From Streptomyces sp. JHA26 (GTDB lineage: Bacteria > Actinomycetota > Actinomycetes > Streptomycetales > Streptomycetaceae), in contig NZ_BDJC01000029.1 of the NCBI RefSeq assembly GCF_002005565.1, forward strand, positions 1 through 64,000: a stretch of 64,000 nucleotides of DNA, read 5' to 3'. The translations under genes and the position numbers were made by a program. The notes under the pieces were generated by a model, which searched no databases, was not told where the DNA came from, and was given only the letters and a program-made list of their open reading frames with translations. This document shows positions 7,929-14,581 of the stretch, piece after piece. How positions within the stretch are numbered: position 1 is the first letter of the stretch; each line of letters begins with the position of its first letter.

Positions 7929-8948
7929 TCAGGTCCTCGGCTGCTGCTGGGTGATGCAGTGGATGCCTCCACCGTTCGCGAAGATCGTACGGGCGTCCAC
8001 CGGTGTCACCGCGCGCTCGGGGAACAGCCGCCGGAAGATGTCCGCGGCGACCTCGTCGTTCGGGTCGTCGAAGGCGCACAGGACGACGCCGCCGTTGCAC
8101 AGGTAGTGGTTGATGTACGAGTAGTCGACCCAGTCGCCCTCCTCGTCCTTCAGGACGGTCGGGGCGGGGACCTCGACGACCTCCAGACGGCGGCCCCGGG
8201 CGTCGGTCCGGCCGCGCAGGATCTCCAGGTACGTCTGCGAGCGGGCGTGGTCGGGGTGGGCGGGGTCGCGCTGGCTGTGCACGACGACGGTGCCCGGCCG
8301 CGCGAAGGCCGCGACGATGTCGACGTGGCCCTGCGTGCCGTACGTGCCGTAGTCGCCGGTCAGGCCGTGCGGGAGCCAGATCGCCTTGCTGGTGCCGAGC
8401 CTGGCGTGGATCTCCGCCTCGACCTGCTCGCGGGTCCAGCCGGGGTTGCGGCCCGCGCCGAGCTGGACGGTGTCGGTCAGCAGGACCGTGCCCTCGCCGT
8501 CGACGTGGATCGCGCCGCCCTCGTTGACGAGCGTGCTGCCCAGGACGGGGACCCCGGCGAGGTCCGCGACATGGCGGGCGATCTCGGAGTCGTGCTCCCA
8601 GCGGGCCCAGTCCTGGGCGCCCCAGCCGTTGAACACCCAGTCCACGGCGGCCAGACCGCCCTGCCCGTCCGTCACGAAGGTCGGGCCGACGTCCCGCATC
8701 CAGGCGTCGTCCAGCTCCCGTTCCACCAGGTCGACGTCCGGGCCGAGCAGTTCGCGCGCGGCCTCGCCCTGGCCGGGGCCGTGCACCATCGTCACCGGCT
8801 CGAAGCGGCGCACGGCACGGGCGACGGACGCCCAGGCGGCGCGGGCGTCCGCCAGCCCGGCGCCGTCGCCGAACGTCGGGTTGGGGCCGGGCCAGGCCAT
8901 CCAGGTGCGCTCGTGCGGGGCCCACTCGGGGGGCATGCGGAAGGTCAT
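7929..8948 (-). CDS. aguA: Agmatine deiminase (agmatine iminohydrolase)
   Basis: A 339-residue peptidyl-arginine-deiminase-fold enzyme that converts agmatine to N-carbamoylputrescine and ammonia. Family motifs are present: MPPEWAPHERTWMAWP at the N-terminus, DDAWMRDVGPTFV, NEGGAIHVDGEGT, GTQGHVDIVAAF and the C-terminal GGGIHCITQQQP with catalytic Cys331. Length is normal for AguA. It lies between the urease alpha subunit gene (51 bases upstream, across a tandem repeat) and the TetR gene. No N-carbamoylputrescine amidase (aguB) gene is adjacent, so the next step must be encoded elsewhere. The neighbourhood suggests a nitrogen-scavenging role releasing ammonia from agmatine and urea. Confidence 0.92.
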   Translation of the reverse strand: MTFRMPPEWAPHERTWMAWPGPNPTFGDGAGLADARAAWASVARAVRRFEPVTMVHGPGQGEAARELLGPDVDLVERELDDAWMRDVGPTFVTDGQGGLAAVDWVFNGWGAQDWARWEHDSEIARHVADLAGVPVLGSTLVNEGGAIHVDGEGTVLLTDTVQLGAGRNPGWTREQVEAEIHARLGTSKAIWLPHGLTGDYGTYGTQGHVDIVAAFARPGTVVVHSQRDPAHPDHARSQTYLEILRGRTDARGRRLEVVEVPAPTVLKDEEGDWVDYSYINHYLCNGGVVLCAFDDPNDEVAADIFRRLFPERAVTPVDARTIFANGGGIHCITQQQPRT

Positions 8949-8957
8949 GGAGGTGTC

Positions 8958-9007
8958 CCAGGAGGTCGGAGGAACCAGGAGGTCGGAGGAGCCAGGGGGT
9001 CAGAGGA
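8958..9007. repeat. Three 17-bp tandem repeats between ureC and aguA
   Basis: The unit CCAGGAGGTCGGAGGA plus one base occurs at 8958, 8975 and 8992, exactly 17 bases apart. The first two copies are identical over 16 bases; the third (CCAGGGGGTCAGAGGA) runs into the ureC stop codon. Confidence 0.75.
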
Positions 9008-10712
9008 AGTACAGGCGGTTGAGGGAGACGGACTCGGCCGGTTCGGAGCGGACGGGGTCGCCGTCGAGGGTGACCAGGCCGGTGCGCTGGTCGACGTCGA
9101 CCCGCCCGGTACGGGAGTTCAGGCGCAGGTCGGCCGGTCCGATGCCGCGGGTGCCGCGCACGGCGACCCGGCGCCGGCGGGTGGGCATGGTGTCGTGGCC
9201 CAGGTCGAGGGCGGCCTGCGCGACGAAGGCCACCGAGATGTCGGCCGGTGTGGCGCCGTGCGCGCCGAACTGGGGGCCGAGGACGAGGGGTTCGCAGGTG
9301 TCGGTGGCCGCGTTCGGGTCGCCGACGACGCCGTAGGCCGGGAAGCCCGACTTGAGGACGAGTTGCGGCTTGGCGCCGAAGTACTCCGGGCGCCACAGCA
9401 CGATGTCGGCGAGCTTGCCGACCTCGATCGAGCCGACCTCGTGGGCGAGGCCGTGGGCGATGGCGGGGTTGACGGTCAGCTTGGCGATGTAGCGCAGGAC
9501 GCGCTCGTTGTCGTTGTCGTCGTCCGGTGCGCCGAACTCGGCCTTCATCTTGCCGGCCATGGCGAAGGTGCGGCGGACCGTCTCGCCGGCCCGGCCCATG
9601 CCCTGCGCGTCGGAGGAGGTGATGCCGATCGCGCCCAGGTCGTGCAGCACGTCCTCGGCGCCCATCGTCCCGGCGCGGATGCGGTCGCGGGCCATGGCGG
9701 CGTCGCCCGGCAGGTCGGTCTTGAGGTCGTGGACGGAGACGATCATGCCGTAGTGCTCGGCGACCGCGTCCCGGCCGAAGGGCAGGGTGGGGTTGGTGGA
9801 GGAGCCGATGACGTTGGGGACGCCGGCCATCTTCAGCACGTTGGGGACGTGTCCGCCGCCGCAGCCCTCGATGTGGAAGGCGTGGATGGTGCGGCCCTCC
9901 AGGACGCGGAGGGTGTCCTCCACGGAGAGGCATTCGTTCAGGCCGTCGCTGTGCAGGGCGACCTGGACGTCGTGCTCCTCGGCGACGCGCAGCGCGGTGT
10001 CGAGGGCGCGGGTGTGGGCGCCCATGTCCTCGTGCACCTTGAAGCCGCTCGCCCCGCCCTCGGCCAGGGCCTCGACGAGCGGCGCCTCGTGGGAGGAGGA
10101 CCCCCGGCCGAGGAAGCCGATGTTGACCGGCCAGGCGTCGAACGCGCCGAACGCGTGCTTCAGCGCCCAGGGCGAGTTGACGCCGACGCCCCAGACCGGG
10201 CCGAACTCCTGGCCGATGATCGTCGTCACGCCGGACGCGAGCGACGCCTCCATGATGCGCGGGGAGAGCAGGTGGACGTGGGTGTCGACGGCTCCGGCGG
10301 TGGCGATGAGGCCCTCGCCGGAGACGATGGACGTGCCCGTGCCGACCACGACGTCGACGCCGTCGAGGGTGTCGGGGTTGCCGGCCCGGCCGATCGCGTG
10401 GATCCGGCCCTCTCGGATGCCGACGGAGACCTTGCGGATGCCCTGCACGGCGTCGATCACGACGACGTTGCTGATGACGACGTCGCAGGTCTCGCGGACG
10501 GCGGCGGCCTTGAGGTGCAGTCCGTCGCGGGCGGTCTTGCCGAAGCCGGCGAGGAACTCGTCGCCGTGCTTCTGGGCGTCGGACTCGACGCGGATCGTCA
10601 GTCCCGAGTCGCCGAGGCGGACGCGGTCGCCGGCGCGCGGACCGTGGGTGGCGGCGTACTCGTACGGGGAGAGGCGGCGGGCCTCGGCGGGGTGGCCTCC
10701 GGGACGGCTCAT
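9000..10712 (-). CDS. ureC: Urease alpha subunit (divergent paralogue)
   Basis: A 570-residue nickel amidohydrolase, the catalytic urease subunit that hydrolyses urea to ammonia and carbamate. The metal ligands are conserved: HVH in GAVDTHVHLL, the carbamylated Lys in ASGFKVHED, His in VALHSDGLNE, His in AFHIEGCGGGH and Asp in TSSDAQGMGR. The active-site flap is altered: the canonical VCHHLD is SVHDLK here, so the flap Cys is Val while the first His is kept. The start overlaps the ureAB stop by four bases (ATGA). No ureDEFG nickel-chaperone genes lie nearby; streptomycetes usually carry a second, complete urease operon elsewhere. Catalytic competence is likely but unproven. Confidence 0.92.
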   Translation of the reverse strand: MSRPGGHPAEARRLSPYEYAATHGPRAGDRVRLGDSGLTIRVESDAQKHGDEFLAGFGKTARDGLHLKAAAVRETCDVVISNVVVIDAVQGIRKVSVGIREGRIHAIGRAGNPDTLDGVDVVVGTGTSIVSGEGLIATAGAVDTHVHLLSPRIMEASLASGVTTIIGQEFGPVWGVGVNSPWALKHAFGAFDAWPVNIGFLGRGSSSHEAPLVEALAEGGASGFKVHEDMGAHTRALDTALRVAEEHDVQVALHSDGLNECLSVEDTLRVLEGRTIHAFHIEGCGGGHVPNVLKMAGVPNVIGSSTNPTLPFGRDAVAEHYGMIVSVHDLKTDLPGDAAMARDRIRAGTMGAEDVLHDLGAIGITSSDAQGMGRAGETVRRTFAMAGKMKAEFGAPDDDNDNERVLRYIAKLTVNPAIAHGLAHEVGSIEVGKLADIVLWRPEYFGAKPQLVLKSGFPAYGVVGDPNAATDTCEPLVLGPQFGAHGATPADISVAFVAQAALDLGHDTMPTRRRRVAVRGTRGIGPADLRLNSRTGRVDVDQRTGLVTLDGDPVRSEPAESVSLNRLYFL

Positions 10713-11413
10713 CGCTCGACCTCCTGATCAGGTGCTTTGGTGACGCCGAGGTAGCCGCAGGCGGCGGCCCGGCGCAGGGCCTCCTCCTTCGCGCCCGGCG
10801 CGTCCAGCGGACCGTCGACCAGACCGGCGAACCCGATCGCGACGCGTCGCCCGCCGATGGGCACCAGGCCGACCTCGGCGCTCTCCCCCGGCCCGAAGCG
10901 GACGGACGACCCGGCGGGCACGGCCAGCCGCATGCCGTAGGCCCGCTCGCGGTCGAAGTCCAGGCGCGGGTTGGCCTCGAAGAAGTGGAAGTGGGAGGTG
11001 ACGGAGACCGGGACGCCGGCGGTGTTGGTGACGGTCAGCCGCACCCGCGCCTCGGGGTCGGAGTGCTGCGGGCCGGGCAGCAGCGCGCCCGGGCCGTCGT
11101 CGCCCAGGGTGCCGCCGATGGGGTCGGTGACGACCGCGAGCCGGGAGCCGTCGTCGAAGACCGCCTCCACGTGCACCTCGGTGACCACGTCGGCGACGCC
11201 GGGCAGCACGTCGTCGGGGCCGAGCACGGACCGGGCGCGCTCGACGGCCTCCGCGAGGCGCGCGCCGTCGCGGGCGGCCTCGCACACGGTGTCCGCGATC
11301 AGGGCCGTCGCCTCCGGGACGTTCAGCCGGAGCCCCCTGGCCCGGCGGGCGCGGGCCAGTTCGGCGGCCCCGAAGAGCAGCAACCGGTCCCGTTCCGTGG
11401 GTGTCAGTCTCAC
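10709..11413 (-). CDS. ureAB: Fused urease gamma-beta subunit
   Basis: A 234-residue fusion of urease gamma (residues 1-100: MRLTPTERDRLLLFGAAELA, RGLRLNVPEATALI) and beta (about 105-234: PGPQHSDPEARVRLTVTNT, VSVTSHFHFFEANPRLDFDRE, FGPGESAEVGLVPIGG). Fused gamma-beta subunits occur in several actinobacteria and in Helicobacter UreA. The gene starts at GTG 11413 behind GAGGAGGGG. It overlaps ureC by four bases, so the two are translationally coupled. The upstream region holds two palindromes, predicted operators for the TetR protein encoded at the end of this unit. Sequence is diverged from the three-gene ureABC systems, most clearly in the gamma half (NVPEATALIADTV). Confidence 0.9.
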   Translation of the reverse strand: MRLTPTERDRLLLFGAAELARARRARGLRLNVPEATALIADTVCEAARDGARLAEAVERARSVLGPDDVLPGVADVVTEVHVEAVFDDGSRLAVVTDPIGGTLGDDGPGALLPGPQHSDPEARVRLTVTNTAGVPVSVTSHFHFFEANPRLDFDRERAYGMRLAVPAGSSVRFGPGESAEVGLVPIGGRRVAIGFAGLVDGPLDAPGAKEEALRRAAACGYLGVTKAPDQEVER

Positions 11414-11439
11414 GACGCGACCCCTCCTCGCCTTCCCGA

Positions 11440-11462
11440 TGTTTAGAGCAGCACTCTAAACA
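11440..11462. promoter_or_regulatory. Perfect 9+9 palindrome, candidate TetR operator
   Basis: TGTTTAGAG and CTCTAAACA are perfect inverted 9-bp arms around CAGCA, 26 bases before the ureAB GTG. Length and position fit a TetR dimer site covering the 5' untranslated region. The likely ligand-responsive regulator is the TetR protein at 7309-7917 in the same transcription unit. Confidence 0.65.
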
Positions 11463-11512
11463 CGGAATGCAGGGAAGGGGAAGGTGATCCGACAACCTCG
11501 ACGGACATCACA

Positions 11513-11528
11513 TTGAACAACGTTCTAA
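11513..11528. promoter_or_regulatory. Second palindrome upstream of ureAB
   Basis: TTGAACAACGTTCTAA contains GAAC-AAC-GTTC with near-symmetric flanks. AGAAC-n3-GTTCT sites are common TetR operators. It is about 50 bases upstream of the first palindrome and shares a TTAGA half-site with it, so one regulator could bind both. Confidence 0.45.
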
Positions 11529-11586
11529 CCATCGGGCGGTCACGGGAGGGGGACGGGCCGCCGGCTTCCGGCCCGGGAACGCGAAG

Positions 11587-11628
11587 GGGCGGCCCCGGGG
11601 TCCGCGTCCACGGATCCCGGAGCCGCCC
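11587..11628 (-). terminator. Terminator after ilvE
   Basis: GGGCGGCTCCGGGATCC pairs with GGACCCCGGGGCCGCCC around an eight-base loop, with only two mismatches. It begins 27 bases after the ilvE stop and has no long T tract, as is usual in Streptomyces. Confidence 0.7.
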
Positions 11629-11654
11629 TGTCGACGACCGGAGAGGGTGAGGTC

Positions 11655-12743
11655 CTAGCCGAGCCGGTGCATCCAGCCGTGGGCGTCCTCGGTGACGCCG
11701 CGCTGGATGCCGAGCAGGGCCTCGCGCAGGCGCAGCGTGGCCGGGCCGGGGGTGCCGTCGCCGTGGGTCCAGGCGTCGTTCCTGGTCTTGACGTGGCCGA
11801 TGGGCGTGACGACGGCGGCGGTGCCGCAGGCGAAGACCTCGGTCAGGGCACCGGACCTGGCGTCCTCGCGCCACTGCTCCAGGGTCACGACGCCCTCCTC
11901 GGCGGTGTAGCCGAGGTCGCGGGCGACCTGGAGGAGGGAGTCGCGGGTGATGCCCTCCAGGATCGACCCGGTCAGCTCCGGGGTGACGATGCGGTCGCCG
12001 TAGACGAAGGCGATGTTCATGCTGCCGCTCTCCTCGACCTTGGTGCGGGTCACCGCGTCGAGGTAGACGACCTGGTCGCAGCCGTGCGCGGCGGCCTCGG
12101 CCTGGGGCAGCAGGGAGGCCGCGTAGTTGCCGCCGGTCTTGGCGTCGCCGGTGCCGCCGGGGACGGCGCGGACGTGGTCCTCGGAGACCCAGATGGTGAC
12201 CGGCTTCACGCCGCCGGCGAAGTAGGCGCCGGAGGGGGAGGCGATCAGCATGAAGAGGTACTCGTTGGCCGGGTGCACGCCGAGCCCGGTCTCCGAGGCG
12301 AACATGAACGGGCGCAGGTAGAGGGCCTCCTCGCCGCCGTGCGGCGGCACCCAGTCGGCGTCCTGGGTGAGCAGTGCGTCCAGCGCCGCGATGAACAGCT
12401 CCTCGGGCAGCTCGGCCATGGCCATGCGGCGGGCGGAGTTGCGGAAGCGGCGGGCGTTGGCCTCGGGGCGGAAGAGGGCGATCGAACCGTCCGGCTGGCG
12501 GTAGGCCTTCAGCCCCTCGAAGATCTCCTGGCCGTAGTGGAGGACGTGCGAGGACGGGTCGAGGGAGACCGGCCCGTACGGAACGAGCTGCGCGTCGTGC
12601 CAGCCCCTGCCCTCCGTCCACTTGATCGTCACCATGTGATCGGTGAAGTGGCGGCCGAACCCCGGGTTGGCCAGGATCGCCTCGCGCTCGGCGGCGGAGA
12701 GCGGACTGGCGGAGGGCTTGAGCTCGATCGTGGGCGTCGTCAT
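11655..12743 (-). CDS. ilvE: Branched-chain amino acid aminotransferase
   Basis: A 362-residue fold-type IV PLP enzyme that transaminates the 2-oxo acids of leucine, isoleucine and valine with glutamate. Diagnostic segments are VLHYGQEIFEGLKAYR, LYLRPFMFASE, the PLP lysine in RTKVEESGSMNIAFVY, and EVFACGTAAVVTPIG; the length is typical of the class. ATG 12743 follows GGTGAAGGACATCAACCC. It is the last gene before a strong terminator and lies downstream of leuB, from which it is separated by 260 bases and another hairpin, so it probably has its own promoter; GATAAT at 12853-12858 is a possible -10 element. It completes the pathway served by ilvBNC, leuB and cimA in this window. Confidence 0.95.
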   Translation of the reverse strand: MTTPTIELKPSASPLSAAEREAILANPGFGRHFTDHMVTIKWTEGRGWHDAQLVPYGPVSLDPSSHVLHYGQEIFEGLKAYRQPDGSIALFRPEANARRFRNSARRMAMAELPEELFIAALDALLTQDADWVPPHGGEEALYLRPFMFASETGLGVHPANEYLFMLIASPSGAYFAGGVKPVTIWVSEDHVRAVPGGTGDAKTGGNYAASLLPQAEAAAHGCDQVVYLDAVTRTKVEESGSMNIAFVYGDRIVTPELTGSILEGITRDSLLQVARDLGYTAEEGVVTLEQWREDARSGALTEVFACGTAAVVTPIGHVKTRNDAWTHGDGTPGPATLRLREALLGIQRGVTEDAHGWMHRLG

Positions 12744-12914
12744 GGGTTGATGTCCTTCACCGGTTGTCGTGACGGGCCGCGTTCACGCCCGTACGGCCGG
12801 CGGCCGGTGGTGGGACGTCCGAGCATTCCCTCATGCCGCGGCTCCGCGTCCGATTATCGCGCGCGGGTCCGCGTCGGCTGAAACGGGGTGAATGCGGCCC
12901 TGGGTCGATGGTCG

Positions 12915-12947
12915 CACCCGGCGGGGACAGGTGAAAGCCGCCGGGTG
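12915..12947 (-). terminator. Hairpin terminator after leuB
   Basis: CACCCGGCGG and CCGCCGGGTG form a perfect 10-bp stem with a 13-base loop, 57 bases past the leuB stop. The T-rich side (CCTTGTTTTCC) is on the plus strand, so it may work in both directions. Confidence 0.6.
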
Positions 12948-13003
12948 CCTTGTTTTCCGGACCCGACGGCTTCGAAAGGTTGTGTTTCGAGTGCGCGGCC
13001 CGG

Positions 13004-14056
13004 TCAGCCGGCTACTCGTGCGGCGAGTGCGTCGCCGATCTCGGAGGTGCTGCGGGCGGGCTTGCCGACGCGCTCGCCGAGATCGGCGGCGACGGCTTCC
13101 TCGATCCGTGCCGCCTCGGCGTCGTGACCGAGGTGGCGCAGCAGCAGGGCGACGGACAGGACCGTGGCGGTCGGGTCGGCCTTGCCCTGGCCGGCGATGT
13201 CGGGCGCGGAACCGTGGACCGGCTCGAACATCGAGGGGAACTCGCCGGACGGGTTGATGTTCCCGCTCGCGGCGACGCCGATGCCGCCGGAGACGGCCGC
13301 GGCGAGGTCGGTGATGATGTCGCCGAAGAGGTTGTCGGTGACGATGACGTCGAAGCGGGCCGGGTCGGTGACGAGGTAGATCGTCGCGGCGTCGACGTGG
13401 ATGTAGTCGGTGGTGACCTCGGGGTACTCCTCGGCCACCTTGTTGAAGACGTTCGTCCACAGGTGGCCGGCGAAGGTCAGCACGTTGTTCTTGTGGACCA
13501 GCGTGAGCTTCTTGCGGGGGCGGGCCTGGGCGCGGGCGAAGGCGTCGCGGACCACGCGCTCGACGCCGAAGGCCGTGTTGACGGAGACCTCGGTGGCGAC
13601 CTCGTGCTCGGTGCCCTTGCGGATGGTGCCGCCGTTGCCGGTGTACGGGCCCTCGGTGCCCTCGCGGACCACGACGAAGTCGATCTCCGGCTGACCGGCG
13701 AGCGGGGTGGCCACGCCGGGGAGGAGCTTCGACGGACGGAGGTTCACGTGGTGGTCGAAGGCGAAGCGGAGCTTGAGCAGGAAGCCGCGCTCCAGCACGC
13801 CGGACGGCACCGACGGGTCGCCGATCGCGCCGAGCAGGATCGCGTCGTGCTGCTTCAGGGCCTCGAGGTCGGCGTCGGTGAGGGTCTCACCGGTGGCGTG
13901 GTAGCGCCGGGCGCCGAAGTCGAACTCCTTGGTCTCCAGCTTCACATCCTGCGGGAGGACGGCGGAGAGGACCTTGAGACCCTCGGCCACGACTTCCTGG
14001 CCGATGCCGTCACCGGGGATCACTGCGAGCTTGAGGATGCGAGAGCTTGCCGACAT
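13004..14056 (-). CDS. leuB: 3-Isopropylmalate dehydrogenase
   Basis: A 350-residue NAD-dependent beta-decarboxylating dehydrogenase of leucine biosynthesis, oxidising 3-isopropylmalate to 2-oxoisocaproate. It shows LAVIPGDGIGQEV, the substrate-binding REGTEGPYTGNGG, LVHKNNVLTFAGHLW, the metal-site FDVIVTDNLFGDIITD, and FEPVHGSAPDIAGQGKADPTA; the last is the C-terminal family signature. It is close to the short actinobacterial/Thermus type in length. The start at 14056 (MSASSRILKLAVIP) is preferred over 14092 because the conserved domain begins right after it. The 43-residue gene at 14145-14276 precedes it by 88 bases on the same strand. Confidence 0.95.
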   Translation of the reverse strand: MSASSRILKLAVIPGDGIGQEVVAEGLKVLSAVLPQDVKLETKEFDFGARRYHATGETLTDADLEALKQHDAILLGAIGDPSVPSGVLERGFLLKLRFAFDHHVNLRPSKLLPGVATPLAGQPEIDFVVVREGTEGPYTGNGGTIRKGTEHEVATEVSVNTAFGVERVVRDAFARAQARPRKKLTLVHKNNVLTFAGHLWTNVFNKVAEEYPEVTTDYIHVDAATIYLVTDPARFDVIVTDNLFGDIITDLAAAVSGGIGVAASGNINPSGEFPSMFEPVHGSAPDIAGQGKADPTATVLSVALLLRHLGHDAEAARIEEAVAADLGERVGKPARSTSEIGDALAARVAG

Positions 14057-14144
14057 GCGCAGCACCCTACTCTTCGTCCCAGGGGATGACATGCGGCGTC
14101 CGGCATGCGGACATCGCAGGTGTCGTTCCGGACCCCGCCCGCCT

Positions 14145-14276
14145 TCAGTGGCCGGTGGACCCGCCGTTGTCCCGGCGGTCGAGGGCGCGCTGGAGGGCGG
14201 CGGCGGCGTTCTTGCGGTCGGAGTCGCTGGTACGGGAGGTGTGGCGGACTCGGCGGCGGACGGTCGTCTCGGCCAT
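14145..14276 (-). CDS. Small basic protein of unknown function (43 aa)
   Basis: MAETTVRRRVRHTSRTSDSD then about 23 more residues ending in RRDNGGSTGH. It is a real gene candidate: GAAGGAG precedes the ATG at the right distance, codons end mostly in C or G, and a matching small ORF is, as I recall, annotated at this position next to leuB in other streptomycetes. It is highly charged (many Arg) with a short predicted helix (KNAAAALQRALDRRD). There is no membrane segment or known domain. It lies between the pruA terminator and leuB, transcribed towards leuB, so it could be the first gene of a leuB transcript. Function unknown. Confidence 0.65.
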   Translation of the reverse strand: MAETTVRRRVRHTSRTSDSDRKNAAAALQRALDRRDNGGSTGH

Positions 14277-14525
14277 GGGGGATCGACTCCTTCGACACGG
14301 ATGCGGAGTGCGGGAAAGGGGGTGACGAGACGCCGGAGGGGCGGGGAGCGGCGGGCCGCAGGGATTGCCTGCGCGGGGCCCGGCTCACGACCGCCGTTCG
14401 CTCGATGGAGCGGGACGTTCGGCTCCTACCAAGCTAAGGGAGCGCGGAGCATCTGTCTGCACGATTACTCGGACTTCCTACTATCTGAGACGGCGCCCTC
14501 GCTCACACCGCTGTGAGCTGCCGAA
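14277..14525. other. Non-coding region with a locally AT-richer block
   Basis: I see no gene here. The stretch 14425-14500 is clearly less GC-rich than its surroundings and contains several TAG-type hexamers on the minus strand, so it most likely carries the promoter of the 43-codon gene and leuB. A small RNA cannot be excluded. Confidence 0.4.
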
Positions 14526-14567
14526 ACGCCCGACGGGCCAGGTCGGGTGACCTGGCCCGTCGGGCGT
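14526..14567 (-). terminator. Strong terminator after pruA
   Basis: ACGCCCGACGGGCCAGGTC and its exact complement form a perfect 19-bp stem with a four-base loop, followed by TTTCGG on the minus strand. It starts 15 bases after the pruA stop. Confidence 0.85.
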
Positions 14568-14581
14568 CCTGCGCAGGGGCG

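Noticed and set aside
7959..10727. Very long open frame on the plus strand opposite ureC and aguA
   Set aside because: High-GC antisense frames stay open by chance; the product is Gly/Val/Ala/Asp-rich with no family motif, while the minus-strand urease and deiminase motifs are complete.
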